DNA of 64,000 nucleotides, from the NCBI GenBank assembly GCA_934256705.1, contig CAKQPF010000010.1, positions 18,014-82,013 on the forward strand, read 5' to 3'. A program made the position numbers and the translations under genes. Numbering within the stretch: position 1 is the stretch's first letter; every line of letters starts with the position of its first letter. Below the pieces are notes generated by a model. The model saw nothing but the letters and a program-made list of their open reading frames with translations, ran no database searches and was not told where the DNA came from. Origin of the DNA: an uncultured Prevotella sp. (lineage in GTDB: Bacteria; Bacteroidota; Bacteroidia; Bacteroidales; Bacteroidaceae). This document shows positions 33,687-42,692 of this stretch, in pieces.

Positions 33687-35069
33687 ATGAGATCTAAAAT
33701 AATCGCTTTCGCACTCCTTGTGATTACAGCTTGCGTCATGTCCTCATGTCTCAGTGACGACAATACCGAGGTGACATTCTATGATGACACTGCCATCTCC
33801 AGCTTTACGCTCGGCAATTTCGTCTATAATGTTACCCTGAAGGCAAAGGACGGCAAGGACAGTGTCGTCACCAAGACTGCGGTAGGCACCAATTATCCTG
33901 TCTTTATCGACCAGACAAACCGCCGCATCTACAACGTCGATTCACTGCCTGTCGCTACTGACATGAAGCACATGCTCGTCTCCGCTTCTGCAAAGAACGG
34001 CGGCGCTGTGCTCCTGAAGAAGTTGGGAAGTGACTCATTGCAGCTCTTATCCAGCACTGACTCGCTCGATTTCTCCGTTACACGTGAGCTGACTGTCTAT
34101 TCACAGTCTGGTCTCAACACTGCAAAATACACCGTTGACCTCGTGGCACACAAGGAATATGCTGACTCATTCGAATGGAAAAAGCTCGCTATGGTGGAGA
34201 AAATCGCGGCTTACAAGGCTGTGAAGACTGTAGTGTTCGGTGACCGTTTCTATCTTCTCGGCAAGACAGAAGGTGGATGCGAACTCCTCTCCACTTCCAT
34301 CACTGACGGCAAGAATTGGGAAAGCGTGACCTCTCTCAGTGCTTCTCTCTCTGACGGCGCAAGCATCATCGTCAGCGGTGACAACCTCATGATTGCTGAC
34401 AATGGCAATGTCTATACCTCTGCAGACGGCTCCGCATGGACCGCAAGCAAGGCTGAAGGCGTCAAGATACTCGTAGGAAACTGCGGTGATGAGGTGTTTG
34501 CACTCTCTGACAGCGGCGAGATGCTCGTTTCGCTCGATGGCGGCAAGACATGGAATTTTGACGAAATGGATGAAGACAAGGCACTTCTCCCAGCGATGGA
34601 CATCAATTCCTACACTTCGCAGACGCTGACAAACAAGGATATACAGCGCATCATCATGGTGGGCTCACGCACTGAAAGCGACACTACAGCAGTGGTATGG
34701 AGCAAGATAGTGGAGCAGAACCATGCTTATGACATGCCTTGGACATACCAGGAGTTTGCTGCCGGCAACGGATACAAGCTCCCTAACATGGAAGGTCTCA
34801 CCATGACTTCCTACAACGGACAGCTCTTTGCCATCGGCGGAAAGGGCAGAAACGGCTCTTCTGTCAAGGCTTTCAGCAATGTATATATCTCCAACGACTG
34901 CGGAATAACATGGCATACAGACGATGCACGCTTCGCTTTCCCTAACACATTCAAGGCAGACAATGCCTCCATCGTGGCAGACGGAAAGGGCTATATCTGG
35001 ATTTTCGCAGCCGGTTCGGGTCAGGTTTGGCGAGGAAAAATCAACAAACTGGCTTGGGAAAACAAGTAA
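33687..35069 (+). CDS. DUF6242-type lipoprotein with sialidase-like repeats
   Basis: About 460 residues from the ATG at 33687, which begins a lipoprotein signal (MRSKIIAFALLVITACVMSSC); the frame start at 33642 would add 15 polar residues in front. The N-terminal region (about 25-170) is an Ig-like beta domain and the rest resembles BNR/sialidase-type propeller repeats, with Asp-box-like turns (SADGSAWTAS, SLDGGKTWNFD, SNDCGITWHTDD). Conserved catalytic sialidase residues are not evident. The gene belongs to a conserved Bacteroidales block with a DUF6089-like porin, uppS and bamA, so a role in envelope assembly is possible; nothing in the sequence proves it. Confidence 0.8.
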   Translation: MRSKIIAFALLVITACVMSSCLSDDNTEVTFYDDTAISSFTLGNFVYNVTLKAKDGKDSVVTKTAVGTNYPVFIDQTNRRIYNVDSLPVATDMKHMLVSASAKNGGAVLLKKLGSDSLQLLSSTDSLDFSVTRELTVYSQSGLNTAKYTVDLVAHKEYADSFEWKKLAMVEKIAAYKAVKTVVFGDRFYLLGKTEGGCELLSTSITDGKNWESVTSLSASLSDGASIIVSGDNLMIADNGNVYTSADGSAWTASKAEGVKILVGNCGDEVFALSDSGEMLVSLDGGKTWNFDEMDEDKALLPAMDINSYTSQTLTNKDIQRIIMVGSRTESDTTAVVWSKIVEQNHAYDMPWTYQEFAAGNGYKLPNMEGLTMTSYNGQLFAIGGKGRNGSSVKAFSNVYISNDCGITWHTDDARFAFPNTFKADNASIVADGKGYIWIFAAGSGQVWRGKINKLAWENK

Positions 35070-35240
35070 CCGACCATCTGTTCGCTCCCTGCTCGGGGGC
35101 TTTGTCCTTCCTTTCTTGCAAGCGAAAGCTTAGGGACAACGCAGATGTCACGTCGCAATGACCGTGCAATTCCATACTGAAAAGTGTGGACGGTTGCCAG
35201 CCAGTTGACGACACTATATATATATAATAATGTACGCGCG

Positions 35241-36035
35241 ATGAAGTCAGGCATTCATTACATCATCATATCCATCCTCCTGATATTCTCCTGCACCACG
35301 GCGATGGCGCAGGAAGATTCGGAATACCGCATGGAAATAGGCGGAGTCGTGGGAATGATGACCTATGAGGGCGATTTCAACGGCAGTGTGATGTCCGGAA
35401 GCAACACTTCCCCGTCGCTGATGCTCATCCTCCGCCGCGTCATAAATCCTTATTGCGCTCTGCGTTTCGGTCTCGGCTACGGCAAACTGAAAGGTGCTTC
35501 AAAGGATTTGCAGACATATTATCCGGACTTCAATACAGGAATAACAACGGAATCGGCACGCAAGGACTATGAGTTCAGCAATAATCTCATGGATTTCAAT
35601 GCCACATACGAATACAATTTCTTCCCTTACGGCACAGGACATGACTACCGTGGGGCTCAGAGATTCACGCCATTCATCAGTCTGGGCATAGGTTTCACCT
35701 ACGTAAACAGCAAGGATGGCACCGTCGATCTCGCCGAAGCAGGCAGTGTTCCTTCCGAAGGACTGGTAGGTTCGCCCGAGATGACGGGCTCAAAGGGTGT
35801 CTTTACCGCCAATCTGCCTTTGGCTTTCGGAGTGAAATACAAGTTGACGGAAAGGCTTAACCTCGCTGCCGAGTGGGCTTTCCATTTCACGTTGTCCGAC
35901 AAGCTCGACGGAGTGAAAGACCCTTACCGCATCAAGAGCAGCGGTATATTCAAGAACAAGGACTGCTATAGCAACGTGCAGATTTCCCTCACATACAGTT
36001 TCTGGGAGAAATGCTCCACCTGCAACAAGGATTAG
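35241..36035 (+). CDS. Outer-membrane beta-barrel protein (DUF6089-like)
   Basis: About 264 residues from the ATG at 35241, giving signal peptide MKSGIHYIIISILLIFSCTTAMAQ. The mature protein alternates as an 8-stranded barrel: YRMEIGGVVGMMTYEGDFNG, PYCALRFGLGYGKLKG, LMDFNATYEYNFFPYG, FTPFISLGIGFTYV, FGVKYKLTERLNLAAEWAFHFTLSD, and YSNVQISLTYSFWEKC. This family regularly precedes uppS-bamA in Bacteroidales. The C-terminus has a CSTCNK cluster of cysteines after the last strand, unusual for a barrel. Function unknown. Confidence 0.83.
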   Translation: MKSGIHYIIISILLIFSCTTAMAQEDSEYRMEIGGVVGMMTYEGDFNGSVMSGSNTSPSLMLILRRVINPYCALRFGLGYGKLKGASKDLQTYYPDFNTGITTESARKDYEFSNNLMDFNATYEYNFFPYGTGHDYRGAQRFTPFISLGIGFTYVNSKDGTVDLAEAGSVPSEGLVGSPEMTGSKGVFTANLPLAFGVKYKLTERLNLAAEWAFHFTLSDKLDGVKDPYRIKSSGIFKNKDCYSNVQISLTYSFWEKCSTCNKD

Positions 36036-36144
36036 ACCTCCGGCAATGGAAGGAGATACCGGCAGATGAAATATATCAGGCGTTCCATCTGGTGACGTTC
36101 CACTCCATGACAAGCGGTCCTACCGAAGCAAGAACAATAGAACA

Positions 36145-36885
36145 ATGACAATGATAGACATGAACAGAATACCCCAGCACATCGCCATTACAATGGATGG
36201 CAACGGGCGCTGGGCGACAGAGAAAGGCAAACCACGCGCTTACGGCCATCAGGCTGGAGTGGAGACCGTGCGTCGCATCACTGCGGAATGCACACGTCTC
36301 GGCGTGAAATACCTCACTCTATATACCTTTTCCACAGAAAACTGGAACAGACCAGCCGATGAAGTGGCTGCTCTCATGGGACTTGTGCTCACCAGTCTTG
36401 AGGATGAAATCTTCATGAAGTACAATGTCCGCTTCCGTGTCATCGGTGACAGGTCGCGCCTTCCCGATGCTGTGGCAAAGAAACTCGCCGAGACTGAACA
36501 GCATACTGCCGGCAATGACAAGATGACAATGGTCGTGGCACTAAGTTATTCTTCCAGATGGGAGATAACAAAGGCGGTAAAAGACATAGCAAATGAGGTA
36601 AAGAGCGGTGCGATAGCTTTGGAAGACATCACCGAAGAAACCGTGACGGCACACCTCTCCACCAGTTTCATGCCCGACCCGGAGCTGCTCATCCGCACCG
36701 GAGGCGAGCAGCGCATCAGCAATTATCTCCTTTGGCAGATAGCTTACTCCGAGCTGTATTTCTGTGACACCTATTGGCCTGACTTCATGGAGGATGACCT
36801 CCACAAGGCGATAGAGGACTATCAGTCACGCCAGAGACGCTTCGGAAAGACAGAGGCACAGGTGGAAAACGAAGAGAAAGAGTAG
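36145..36885 (+). CDS. uppS: Isoprenyl transferase (undecaprenyl diphosphate synthase)
   Basis: A 246-residue cis-prenyltransferase that builds the C55 lipid carrier for peptidoglycan and O-antigen. The signature HIAITMDGNGRWA is near residue 12, with the catalytic Asp; others are YTFSTENWNRP, LSYSSRWEI, and LIRTGGEQRISNYLLWQIAYSELYF, WPDF. ATGs at 36145, 36151 and 36160 are all possible; the last (MNRIPQHIAIT) is the start most like the family. It sits 65 bp before bamA in a conserved envelope block. Confidence 0.96.
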   Translation: MTMIDMNRIPQHIAITMDGNGRWATEKGKPRAYGHQAGVETVRRITAECTRLGVKYLTLYTFSTENWNRPADEVAALMGLVLTSLEDEIFMKYNVRFRVIGDRSRLPDAVAKKLAETEQHTAGNDKMTMVVALSYSSRWEITKAVKDIANEVKSGAIALEDITEETVTAHLSTSFMPDPELLIRTGGEQRISNYLLWQIAYSELYFCDTYWPDFMEDDLHKAIEDYQSRQRRFGKTEAQVENEEKE

Positions 36886-36950
36886 TTTTCACCACGCCTT
36901 TACCACATGAACACTTCCCCAATAAACTCCTAATAAAGTAGAATCAGATA

Positions 36951-39590
36951 ATGTATATTTTGACTAAACGACTTTGGATGCTTGCCATCATGGTGATTCT
37001 CCAGTCATCATTGATGGTATTTCATGCAAATGCCCAAGACAAGATCATAAACCCTGACATCAACTACACAGGCCAACCACGCATGTGTACCATCAAAGGC
37101 ATTCGTGTCTCTGGCGTAGAAGGCTATGAAGAGTATATGCTCACCAACATTTCGGGGCTTTCCATCGGACAGGAAATATCCGTTCCGGGCAATGAAATCA
37201 CTGATGCTGTCAAGCGTTACTGGCGTCATGGACTCTTCTCTGACGTGAAAATAGCGGCTGACTCCATCGTCGCTGACGACATTTATCTGCACGTCTATCT
37301 CAAGACTCGACCACGAGTGTCCACCATCAACTATCACGGACTGAAGAAGTCAGAGCGTGAAGACATGGAGCAGAAACTGGGATTGCTCAAGGGTTCGCAG
37401 ATTACTCCTAACATGATTGACCGTGCGAAGATTCTTGCCAAGAGATATTTCGATGACAAAGGCTTCAAGAATGCTGACGTGATAATTCGCCAGCGCGATG
37501 ATGTGGCACAGAAGAATCATGTCATCCTCGATATTGACGTCGATAAAAAGCAGAAGACGAAGGTGCATTCCATCACCATCCAGGGCAATGACAAACTCTC
37601 GCTCTCAAAGATAAAGGGTGGATTCTTCAAGAAAGGCGCACTCGGAAAAATCAATGAGGCAGGCAAGTTCTACAGTTTCTTCAAGTCAAAGAAATATACT
37701 CCTGAACGCTATAAGGAGGCTAAGGAGAACCTCATCAAGAAGTATAACGAACTCGGTTACCGTGATGCTGTCATCCTGGAGGACAGCGTCAGCACCTTCG
37801 ACGAGAAGCATGTCGATGTATATATGAAGGTGGAGGAGGGACAGAAGTACTATCTCCGCAACATCACATGGGTGGGCAACACCATCTATTCCGCCGATTT
37901 CCTCGGTCGTATCCTCGGCATGAGGAAGGGAGATGTGTATAATCAGAAGTTCCTCAACAAGCGTCTGTCTGAGGATGACGACGCTGTCGGCAACGAATAC
38001 TGGAACAATGGTTACCTCTTCTATCAGCTTCAGCCTACTGAAGTCAACATCATCGGTGACAGCATCGACCTCGAAATGCGTATCTTCGAGGGACCGCAGG
38101 CGCATATTTCCCACGTCCGCATCACTGGTAACAACCGTATCTACGAGAATGTAGTGCGTCGAGAGCTTCGTACTAAGCCGGGTGACCTCTTCTCAAAGGA
38201 GGCTCTTATGCGTTCCGCCCGTGAACTTGCATCAATGGGACACTTCGATCCTGAGAAGGTAAACCCTGATGTAAAGCCTAATGCAGAGGACGGAACTGTG
38301 GATATCAACTGGAATCTGGAGCAGAAATCCAATGACCAGATCGAGTTCTCCCTCGGTTGGGGACAGACTGGTGTCATAGGTAAGATTGGATTGAAGCTCA
38401 ATAACTTCTCTATGGCAAACCTCTTCAATAAGAATAAGGAGCATCGTGGCATCATGCCTATCGGTGATGGTGAGACTCTTTCCATCGGTGCACAGACCAA
38501 CGGATCTTACTATCAGTCATACAATGCCGGCTATTCCACAGGCTGGTTGGGCGGAAAGCGTCCGCTGCAGTTCAGCTATAACATGTTCTTCTCCAAGCAG
38601 ACAGACGTCAATTCCAACTACTATAACCAGAGTTGGATGACCAATTATTACAACTATATGGGTGGTTACGGCAGTTATAACTACGGTTACAACAACTACC
38701 AGAACTACTATGACCCAGACAAATACATCAAACTGTTTGGTGCAAGCATAGGTATCGGCAAGCGTCTGCGTTGGCCTGACGACTATTTCGTGCTCTCCAT
38801 GAATGTCTCCTTCACCAGATATATGCTGAAGAACTGGAGATACTTCCTCATCACCACGGGTAACTGTAACAACCTCAACTTCGGTATTTCCCTCTCACGT
38901 ACATCTACCGACAACCAGTTGTTCCCTCGTCGTGGTTCTGAGTTTGAGCTTTCTGTTTCTCTTACCCCACCTTGGTCAGCATTCGACGGCAAGGATTACA
39001 GGAATCTTGCTACCGATGCTCTCTCCAAGACCTATGCCCAGGAGCAGCAGGACAAGTACCGCTGGGTGGAATATCACAAGTGGAAGTTCAAGAGCAAGAC
39101 ATATACAGCCCTCACGAATGGTGCCAAGTGCTTCGTCTTGATGACCAGAGTGGAATTCGGTATCCTCGGTTCTTACAACAAATACAAGAAATCTCCATTC
39201 GAGACTTACTACATGGGTGGTGACGGTATGTCAGGTTACTCCACCGGATATGCTGAAGAGACCATCGGACTCCGTGGTTATGACAACGGTGCACTCACGC
39301 CTTACTATCAGGAAGGCTATGCTTACGACCGCTTCTCTCTTGAGCTTCGCTATCCGTTCATGCTCGGCAACACCACCATCTACGGTCTTACATTCGTCGA
39401 GGCAGGTAATGCTTGGAACGACGTGAAGAAGTTTAATCCATTTGATATGCGTCGTAGTGCCGGTGCTGGTGTCCGCATCTTCCTCCCAATGGTAGGACTT
39501 ATGGGTATCGACTGGGCATACGGTTTCGACAAAGTATTCGGACAAAAGGGTGGTGGACAGTTCCACTTCATCCTCGGTCAGGAGTTCTAA
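36951..39590 (+). CDS. bamA: Outer-membrane protein assembly factor BamA
   Basis: An 879-residue Omp85 protein, the core of the BAM complex that folds outer-membrane proteins. Signal peptide (about 1-28), then POTRA domains (about 40-430: IKGIRVSGVEGYEEYML, RPRVSTINYHG, VHSITIQGNDKLS, YYLRNITWVGN, ISHVRITGNNRI), then the barrel with the VRIFLPMVGLMGIDWAYGFD segment and end FHFILGQEF (terminal Phe). A Tyr/Asn/Gly-rich insert (about 563-588, NYYNYMGGYGSYNYGYNN) lies in the barrel, probably an extracellular loop. It precedes three ompH genes, a chaperone-to-assembly arrangement typical of the phylum. Confidence 0.96.
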   Translation: MYILTKRLWMLAIMVILQSSLMVFHANAQDKIINPDINYTGQPRMCTIKGIRVSGVEGYEEYMLTNISGLSIGQEISVPGNEITDAVKRYWRHGLFSDVKIAADSIVADDIYLHVYLKTRPRVSTINYHGLKKSEREDMEQKLGLLKGSQITPNMIDRAKILAKRYFDDKGFKNADVIIRQRDDVAQKNHVILDIDVDKKQKTKVHSITIQGNDKLSLSKIKGGFFKKGALGKINEAGKFYSFFKSKKYTPERYKEAKENLIKKYNELGYRDAVILEDSVSTFDEKHVDVYMKVEEGQKYYLRNITWVGNTIYSADFLGRILGMRKGDVYNQKFLNKRLSEDDDAVGNEYWNNGYLFYQLQPTEVNIIGDSIDLEMRIFEGPQAHISHVRITGNNRIYENVVRRELRTKPGDLFSKEALMRSARELASMGHFDPEKVNPDVKPNAEDGTVDINWNLEQKSNDQIEFSLGWGQTGVIGKIGLKLNNFSMANLFNKNKEHRGIMPIGDGETLSIGAQTNGSYYQSYNAGYSTGWLGGKRPLQFSYNMFFSKQTDVNSNYYNQSWMTNYYNYMGGYGSYNYGYNNYQNYYDPDKYIKLFGASIGIGKRLRWPDDYFVLSMNVSFTRYMLKNWRYFLITTGNCNNLNFGISLSRTSTDNQLFPRRGSEFELSVSLTPPWSAFDGKDYRNLATDALSKTYAQEQQDKYRWVEYHKWKFKSKTYTALTNGAKCFVLMTRVEFGILGSYNKYKKSPFETYYMGGDGMSGYSTGYAEETIGLRGYDNGALTPYYQEGYAYDRFSLELRYPFMLGNTTIYGLTFVEAGNAWNDVKKFNPFDMRRSAGAGVRIFLPMVGLMGIDWAYGFDKVFGQKGGGQFHFILGQEF

Positions 39591-39599
39591 TATAAAACA

Positions 39600-39700
39600 G
39601 AATGAAGAATGCAGAATGAAGAATGATAGTTAGTCTTTCTACGTATATAATACGCAAGCTAAGAATTATCCCTTCTATTCTCCATTCTTCATTTTCATTT
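39600..39700. repeat. Inverted GAAGAATGCAGAATGAAG repeats after bamA
   Basis: AGAATGAAGAATGCAGAATG (39599-39618) faces TTCTCCATTCTTCATTTTCA (about 39677-39696), an imperfect inverted pair in the bamA-ompH gap. Confidence 0.5.
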
Positions 39701-39745
39701 ATTATCATCCAAGCCCCCTCCACATAAATAGTACCCACCCCCTCC

Positions 39746-39774
39746 GCCCCTGTGTCGGGCGCGTTACCGCCCGA
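39746..39774 (-). repeat. Dispersed hairpin repeat, GGTRACGC-loop class
   Basis: Minus strand: perfect stem TCGGGC/GCCCGA around GGTAACGC, tail CACAGGGGC. It ends 38 bp before the first ompH start. Confidence 0.83.
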
Positions 39775-39811
39775 TATTAATAATAATCCCAATAAAAAAA
39801 GCAACCAAACA

Positions 39812-40327
39812 ATGAAAAAACTTATCCTCTTCGCCATCATGGCAATAGCGTCATTGACGGCAAACGCACAGAAATACGCCCTCATCGACATGGAGTATGT
39901 GCTCAAGAATATACCGGCTTACGAGCGTGCAAACGAGCAGCTGGCCCAGGTTTCCAAGAAATGGCAGGCGGAAGTAGAGGCACTCAACCTCGAAGCAGCC
40001 ACCATGTATAAGAACTATCAGAATGAGGTTGTCTTCCTCTCACAGGAACAGAAGAAGGCAAAGCAGGAGGCTATCATGCAGAAAGAGAAAGAAGCTGCCG
40101 AACTGAAGAAGAAATACTTCGGTCCGGAAGGCGAACTCTTCAAGAAGAGAGAGTCTCTGATGTCGCCCATTCAGGAGGAAATCTACAACGCTGTGAAGGA
40201 CATAGCAGAGCTCCGCGGCTACTCGATGGTAATCGACAGAGCATCCGACAACGGCATCATCTTTGCGTCGCCAAAGATTGACATATCCAACGAAGTTTTG
40301 CAGAAATTAGGCTATAGTGTGCAATAA
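39812..40327 (+). CDS. Periplasmic chaperone OmpH/Skp (first copy)
   Basis: About 171 residues from the ATG at 39812, where the signal peptide starts (MKKLILFAIMAIASLTANAQ). OmpH/Skp proteins hold unfolded outer-membrane proteins on the way to BamA. The mature part opens KYALIDMEYVLKNIPAYERAN (the conserved strand and first helix), continues as a long charged coiled coil (about 50-120) and ends in the trimerisation strands VIDRASDNGIIFASPKIDISNEVLQKLGY. It lies directly after bamA. There is no terminator before its neighbour, though the second copy has its own promoter. Confidence 0.93.
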   Translation: MKKLILFAIMAIASLTANAQKYALIDMEYVLKNIPAYERANEQLAQVSKKWQAEVEALNLEAATMYKNYQNEVVFLSQEQKKAKQEAIMQKEKEAAELKKKYFGPEGELFKKRESLMSPIQEEIYNAVKDIAELRGYSMVIDRASDNGIIFASPKIDISNEVLQKLGYSVQ

Positions 40328-40371
40328 CTTAGGTCGGAATTGCTAAATTAAACTAAAAGGACATTAAAAAA

Positions 40372-40402
40372 TTTGCCCTTTCATCCTTTTATGTTAACTT
40401 TG
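40372..40402 (+). promoter_or_regulatory. Internal promoter before the second ompH
   Basis: TTTG (40372-40375), 19-bp spacer, TAACTTTG (40395-40402). The leader of about 140 nt contains a small hairpin (ATACTGATTTATCAGTAT, 40460-40477). Confidence 0.8.
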
Positions 40403-40551
40403 TACCGCCTATGCCGAAATGACACTGCGATGCAGAGGTGAAACAGCCACTGCACGGCAATACTGATTTATCAGTATGTTAATGTTTTCCAGGGCATGGG
40501 AAACCTAAATTATTACAGATAAATAATAACACAAAAAGAATAATAACAGCA

Positions 40552-41046
40552 ATGAAAAAGATTATCATCTTGATGATGTTGTTCGCTCCTCTCGCTGTAA
40601 TGGCGCAGAAGTTCGGACATGTGGATACCCAGAGTATCATGCAGACTCTCCCGGAAATCGCTAAGGTAAACGGTGAACTCCAGGCTATCGCACAGCAGTA
40701 TGAGAATGATCTCAAGGCTATGCAGGAGGAACTCCAGCGCAAGAGCGATGAGTATGAGAAGGCAAAGGCTACTATGGCGCCTACTAAGCAGAAGGAGACA
40801 GAGACTTCTCTCGCTGAAATGTACCAGAAGATTCAGCAGACTTACGCTCAAAACCAGCAGGAAATGCAGAAGAAGCAGCAGGAAATGATGGCTCCTATCT
40901 ACAAGAAAGTACAGACTGCTATTCAGAATGTAGGTAAGGCTGGTCAATATACATACATCTTCGAGCAGGGTGCCGCTCTCTATATCGGTACCGGTTCTAA
41001 GGATGTTACTGCTGAAGTAAAGGCTGAACTCAACAAACTTAAATAA
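40552..41046 (+). CDS. Periplasmic chaperone OmpH/Skp (second copy)
   Basis: A 164-residue protein: signal peptide (MKKIIILMMLFAPLAVMAQ), strand KFGHVDTQSIMQTLPEIAKVN, then Gln/Lys-rich coiled coil (about 40-115, AQNQQEMQKKQQEMM), then the terminal strands YTYIFEQGAALYIGTGSKDVT. Same fold and presumed job as the first copy but divergent in sequence. It has its own promoter, so extra chaperone can be made independently of bamA. Codon use is strongly biased to a few codons (AAG, GCT, CAG), which suggests high expression. Confidence 0.93.
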   Translation: MKKIIILMMLFAPLAVMAQKFGHVDTQSIMQTLPEIAKVNGELQAIAQQYENDLKAMQEELQRKSDEYEKAKATMAPTKQKETETSLAEMYQKIQQTYAQNQQEMQKKQQEMMAPIYKKVQTAIQNVGKAGQYTYIFEQGAALYIGTGSKDVTAEVKAELNKLK

Positions 41047-41254
41047 TCATTAAGGCGTAAAAAGCCAGATATGGAAATGAAAAGTGAAAGAAGAAAAATA
41101 CTGGTGATCCTTTCCTCACAAGGGGAATAGGCTGATGTCCTGATGTGTATTTTTCATTTTTCGCTTTTCATTTTTTCATGTCCGCTTCGCTATTGATGTC
41201 CGGTCGTTGTTCTTTCTCTTTTTGCTCACACCATTTCTTCATTCTTATTTGAAT

Positions 41255-41806
41255 ATGCGCAAGATACTGTTTTTACTTCTCCTGGCTTTTGTTCCTGCAT
41301 TGAAGCACGCCAAGGCGCAGGACATCACGGAGACAAACTATCAGGCACAGCACACAGCCCCACAGATGAAAATAGGCTATTTCAGCTATAACGAGGTGCT
41401 GCGTGCCATGCCTGAGTATGCGAAAGTGCAGAATAATCTCAGCAAACTCCGCGCCCAGTACGAGAATGAGATGGCAAATGCCGAGAAGGAGTTCAATGAA
41501 AAGTACGAACTGTTTCTCGATACACAGCAGTCTATGGCAAAGGCTATACGCGAAAAGCGCCAGAGCGAACTCCAGAGCATGATGGAGCGAAACGTTGCCT
41601 TCAAGGAAGAAGCCAGGAGGTTGCTCGCTGATGCGGAGGAGAAAGCCATGAAGCCGCTCCACGACAAGATAGCCAAAGCTCTCTATTTCATAGGCAATGA
41701 GCGTGCTTACATCCTCATAGTCAATACTGACAGCGATGCCTGTCCTTACCTCAATCCATCAATGGCGGAGAATATCACTACGCTGCTGAATGACGTGTTG
41801 AAGTAA
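41255..41806 (+). CDS. Periplasmic chaperone OmpH/Skp (third copy)
   Basis: About 183 residues from the ATG at 41255 (MRKILFLLLLAFVPALKHAKAQ signal). The core is MKIGYFSYNEVLRAMPEYAKVQNNLSKL, a coiled coil with ANAEKEFNEKYELFLDTQQS, and terminal strands RAYILIVNTDSDACPYLNPSMAEN. It has a cysteine near the tip, unlike the other two. The third paralogue lies between the second and murI (34 bp), probably co-transcribed with murI. Three OmpH genes after bamA is one more than the usual pair. Confidence 0.9.
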   Translation: MRKILFLLLLAFVPALKHAKAQDITETNYQAQHTAPQMKIGYFSYNEVLRAMPEYAKVQNNLSKLRAQYENEMANAEKEFNEKYELFLDTQQSMAKAIREKRQSELQSMMERNVAFKEEARRLLADAEEKAMKPLHDKIAKALYFIGNERAYILIVNTDSDACPYLNPSMAENITTLLNDVLK

Positions 41807-41839
41807 ATCGCAGGACAAACATATATTTTCTACCGCCTA

Positions 41840-42676
41840 ATGGACAACAACAACGCAATGGGACCTATCGGAGTGTTCGACTCCGGATATGGAGGGCTCA
41901 CCATACTCCAGCAGTTGCGCAAGCGATTGCCACAGTATGATTTCTTTTACCTCGGCGACAATGCACGAGCTCCTTACGGCCCGCGCTCCTTTGATGTGGT
42001 CTATGAGTTTACCCGTCAGGCGGTGGTGAAGTTATTTGAGATGGGTTGCCACCTCGTGATATTAGGCTGCAACACCGCCTCCGCCAAGGCTCTGCGCACC
42101 ATTCAGATGAATGACCTGCCGGTGATAGCGCCGGACAGACGCGTCCTCGGCGTGATAAGACCGACTGTGGAGATAATAGGTGACCTCACCAAGTCGCGCC
42201 ATGTAGGCATTCTCGCCACGGAAGGAACAGTGAGAAGCAACAGCTACAACCTTGAGATACAGAAGTTCTTTCCCGACATCAAGGTCACAGGACAGGCGTG
42301 CCCACTGTGGGCGGCCATAGTCGAAGCAGGCGAAGCCGAGACTGAAGGCGCTGACTATTTCGTGCGGAAGCGCATAGGTCAGTTGCTCGAGAAAGACAAC
42401 AAGATTGATACCATCATCCTCGGATGCACACATTATCCCCTCTTGATGAATGCCTTGAGAAAGGCAGTGCCGCAAGGTGTCACTATCGTGCCACAGGGAG
42501 AATATGTCGCTGCAAGCCTTGAGGATTACCTGCGACGTCATGCCGACATGGATGCCAGATGCTCAAAGCACGGCACTACGCGCTATTTCACTACGGAAAG
42601 TCCGGAGCGCTTCAAGGAGTGCGCCACCATTTTCCTCAATGAAGACGTGGATGTAGAAAGGGTGGACCTGACCTAA
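41840..42676 (+). CDS. murI: Glutamate racemase
   Basis: A 278-residue enzyme that makes D-glutamate for peptidoglycan. The catalytic cysteines are C77 (LGCNTAS) and C196 (LGCTHYPLL), and the opening GVFDSGYGGLT holds D14-S15. RAPYGPRS and GILATEGTVRS are conserved. It follows the ompH genes, the usual Bacteroidales order, and is 17 bp from the DUF4861 gene. Confidence 0.97.
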   Translation: MDNNNAMGPIGVFDSGYGGLTILQQLRKRLPQYDFFYLGDNARAPYGPRSFDVVYEFTRQAVVKLFEMGCHLVILGCNTASAKALRTIQMNDLPVIAPDRRVLGVIRPTVEIIGDLTKSRHVGILATEGTVRSNSYNLEIQKFFPDIKVTGQACPLWAAIVEAGEAETEGADYFVRKRIGQLLEKDNKIDTIILGCTHYPLLMNALRKAVPQGVTIVPQGEYVAASLEDYLRRHADMDARCSKHGTTRYFTTESPERFKECATIFLNEDVDVERVDLT

Positions 42677-42692
42677 AACCTGTTTATATACG

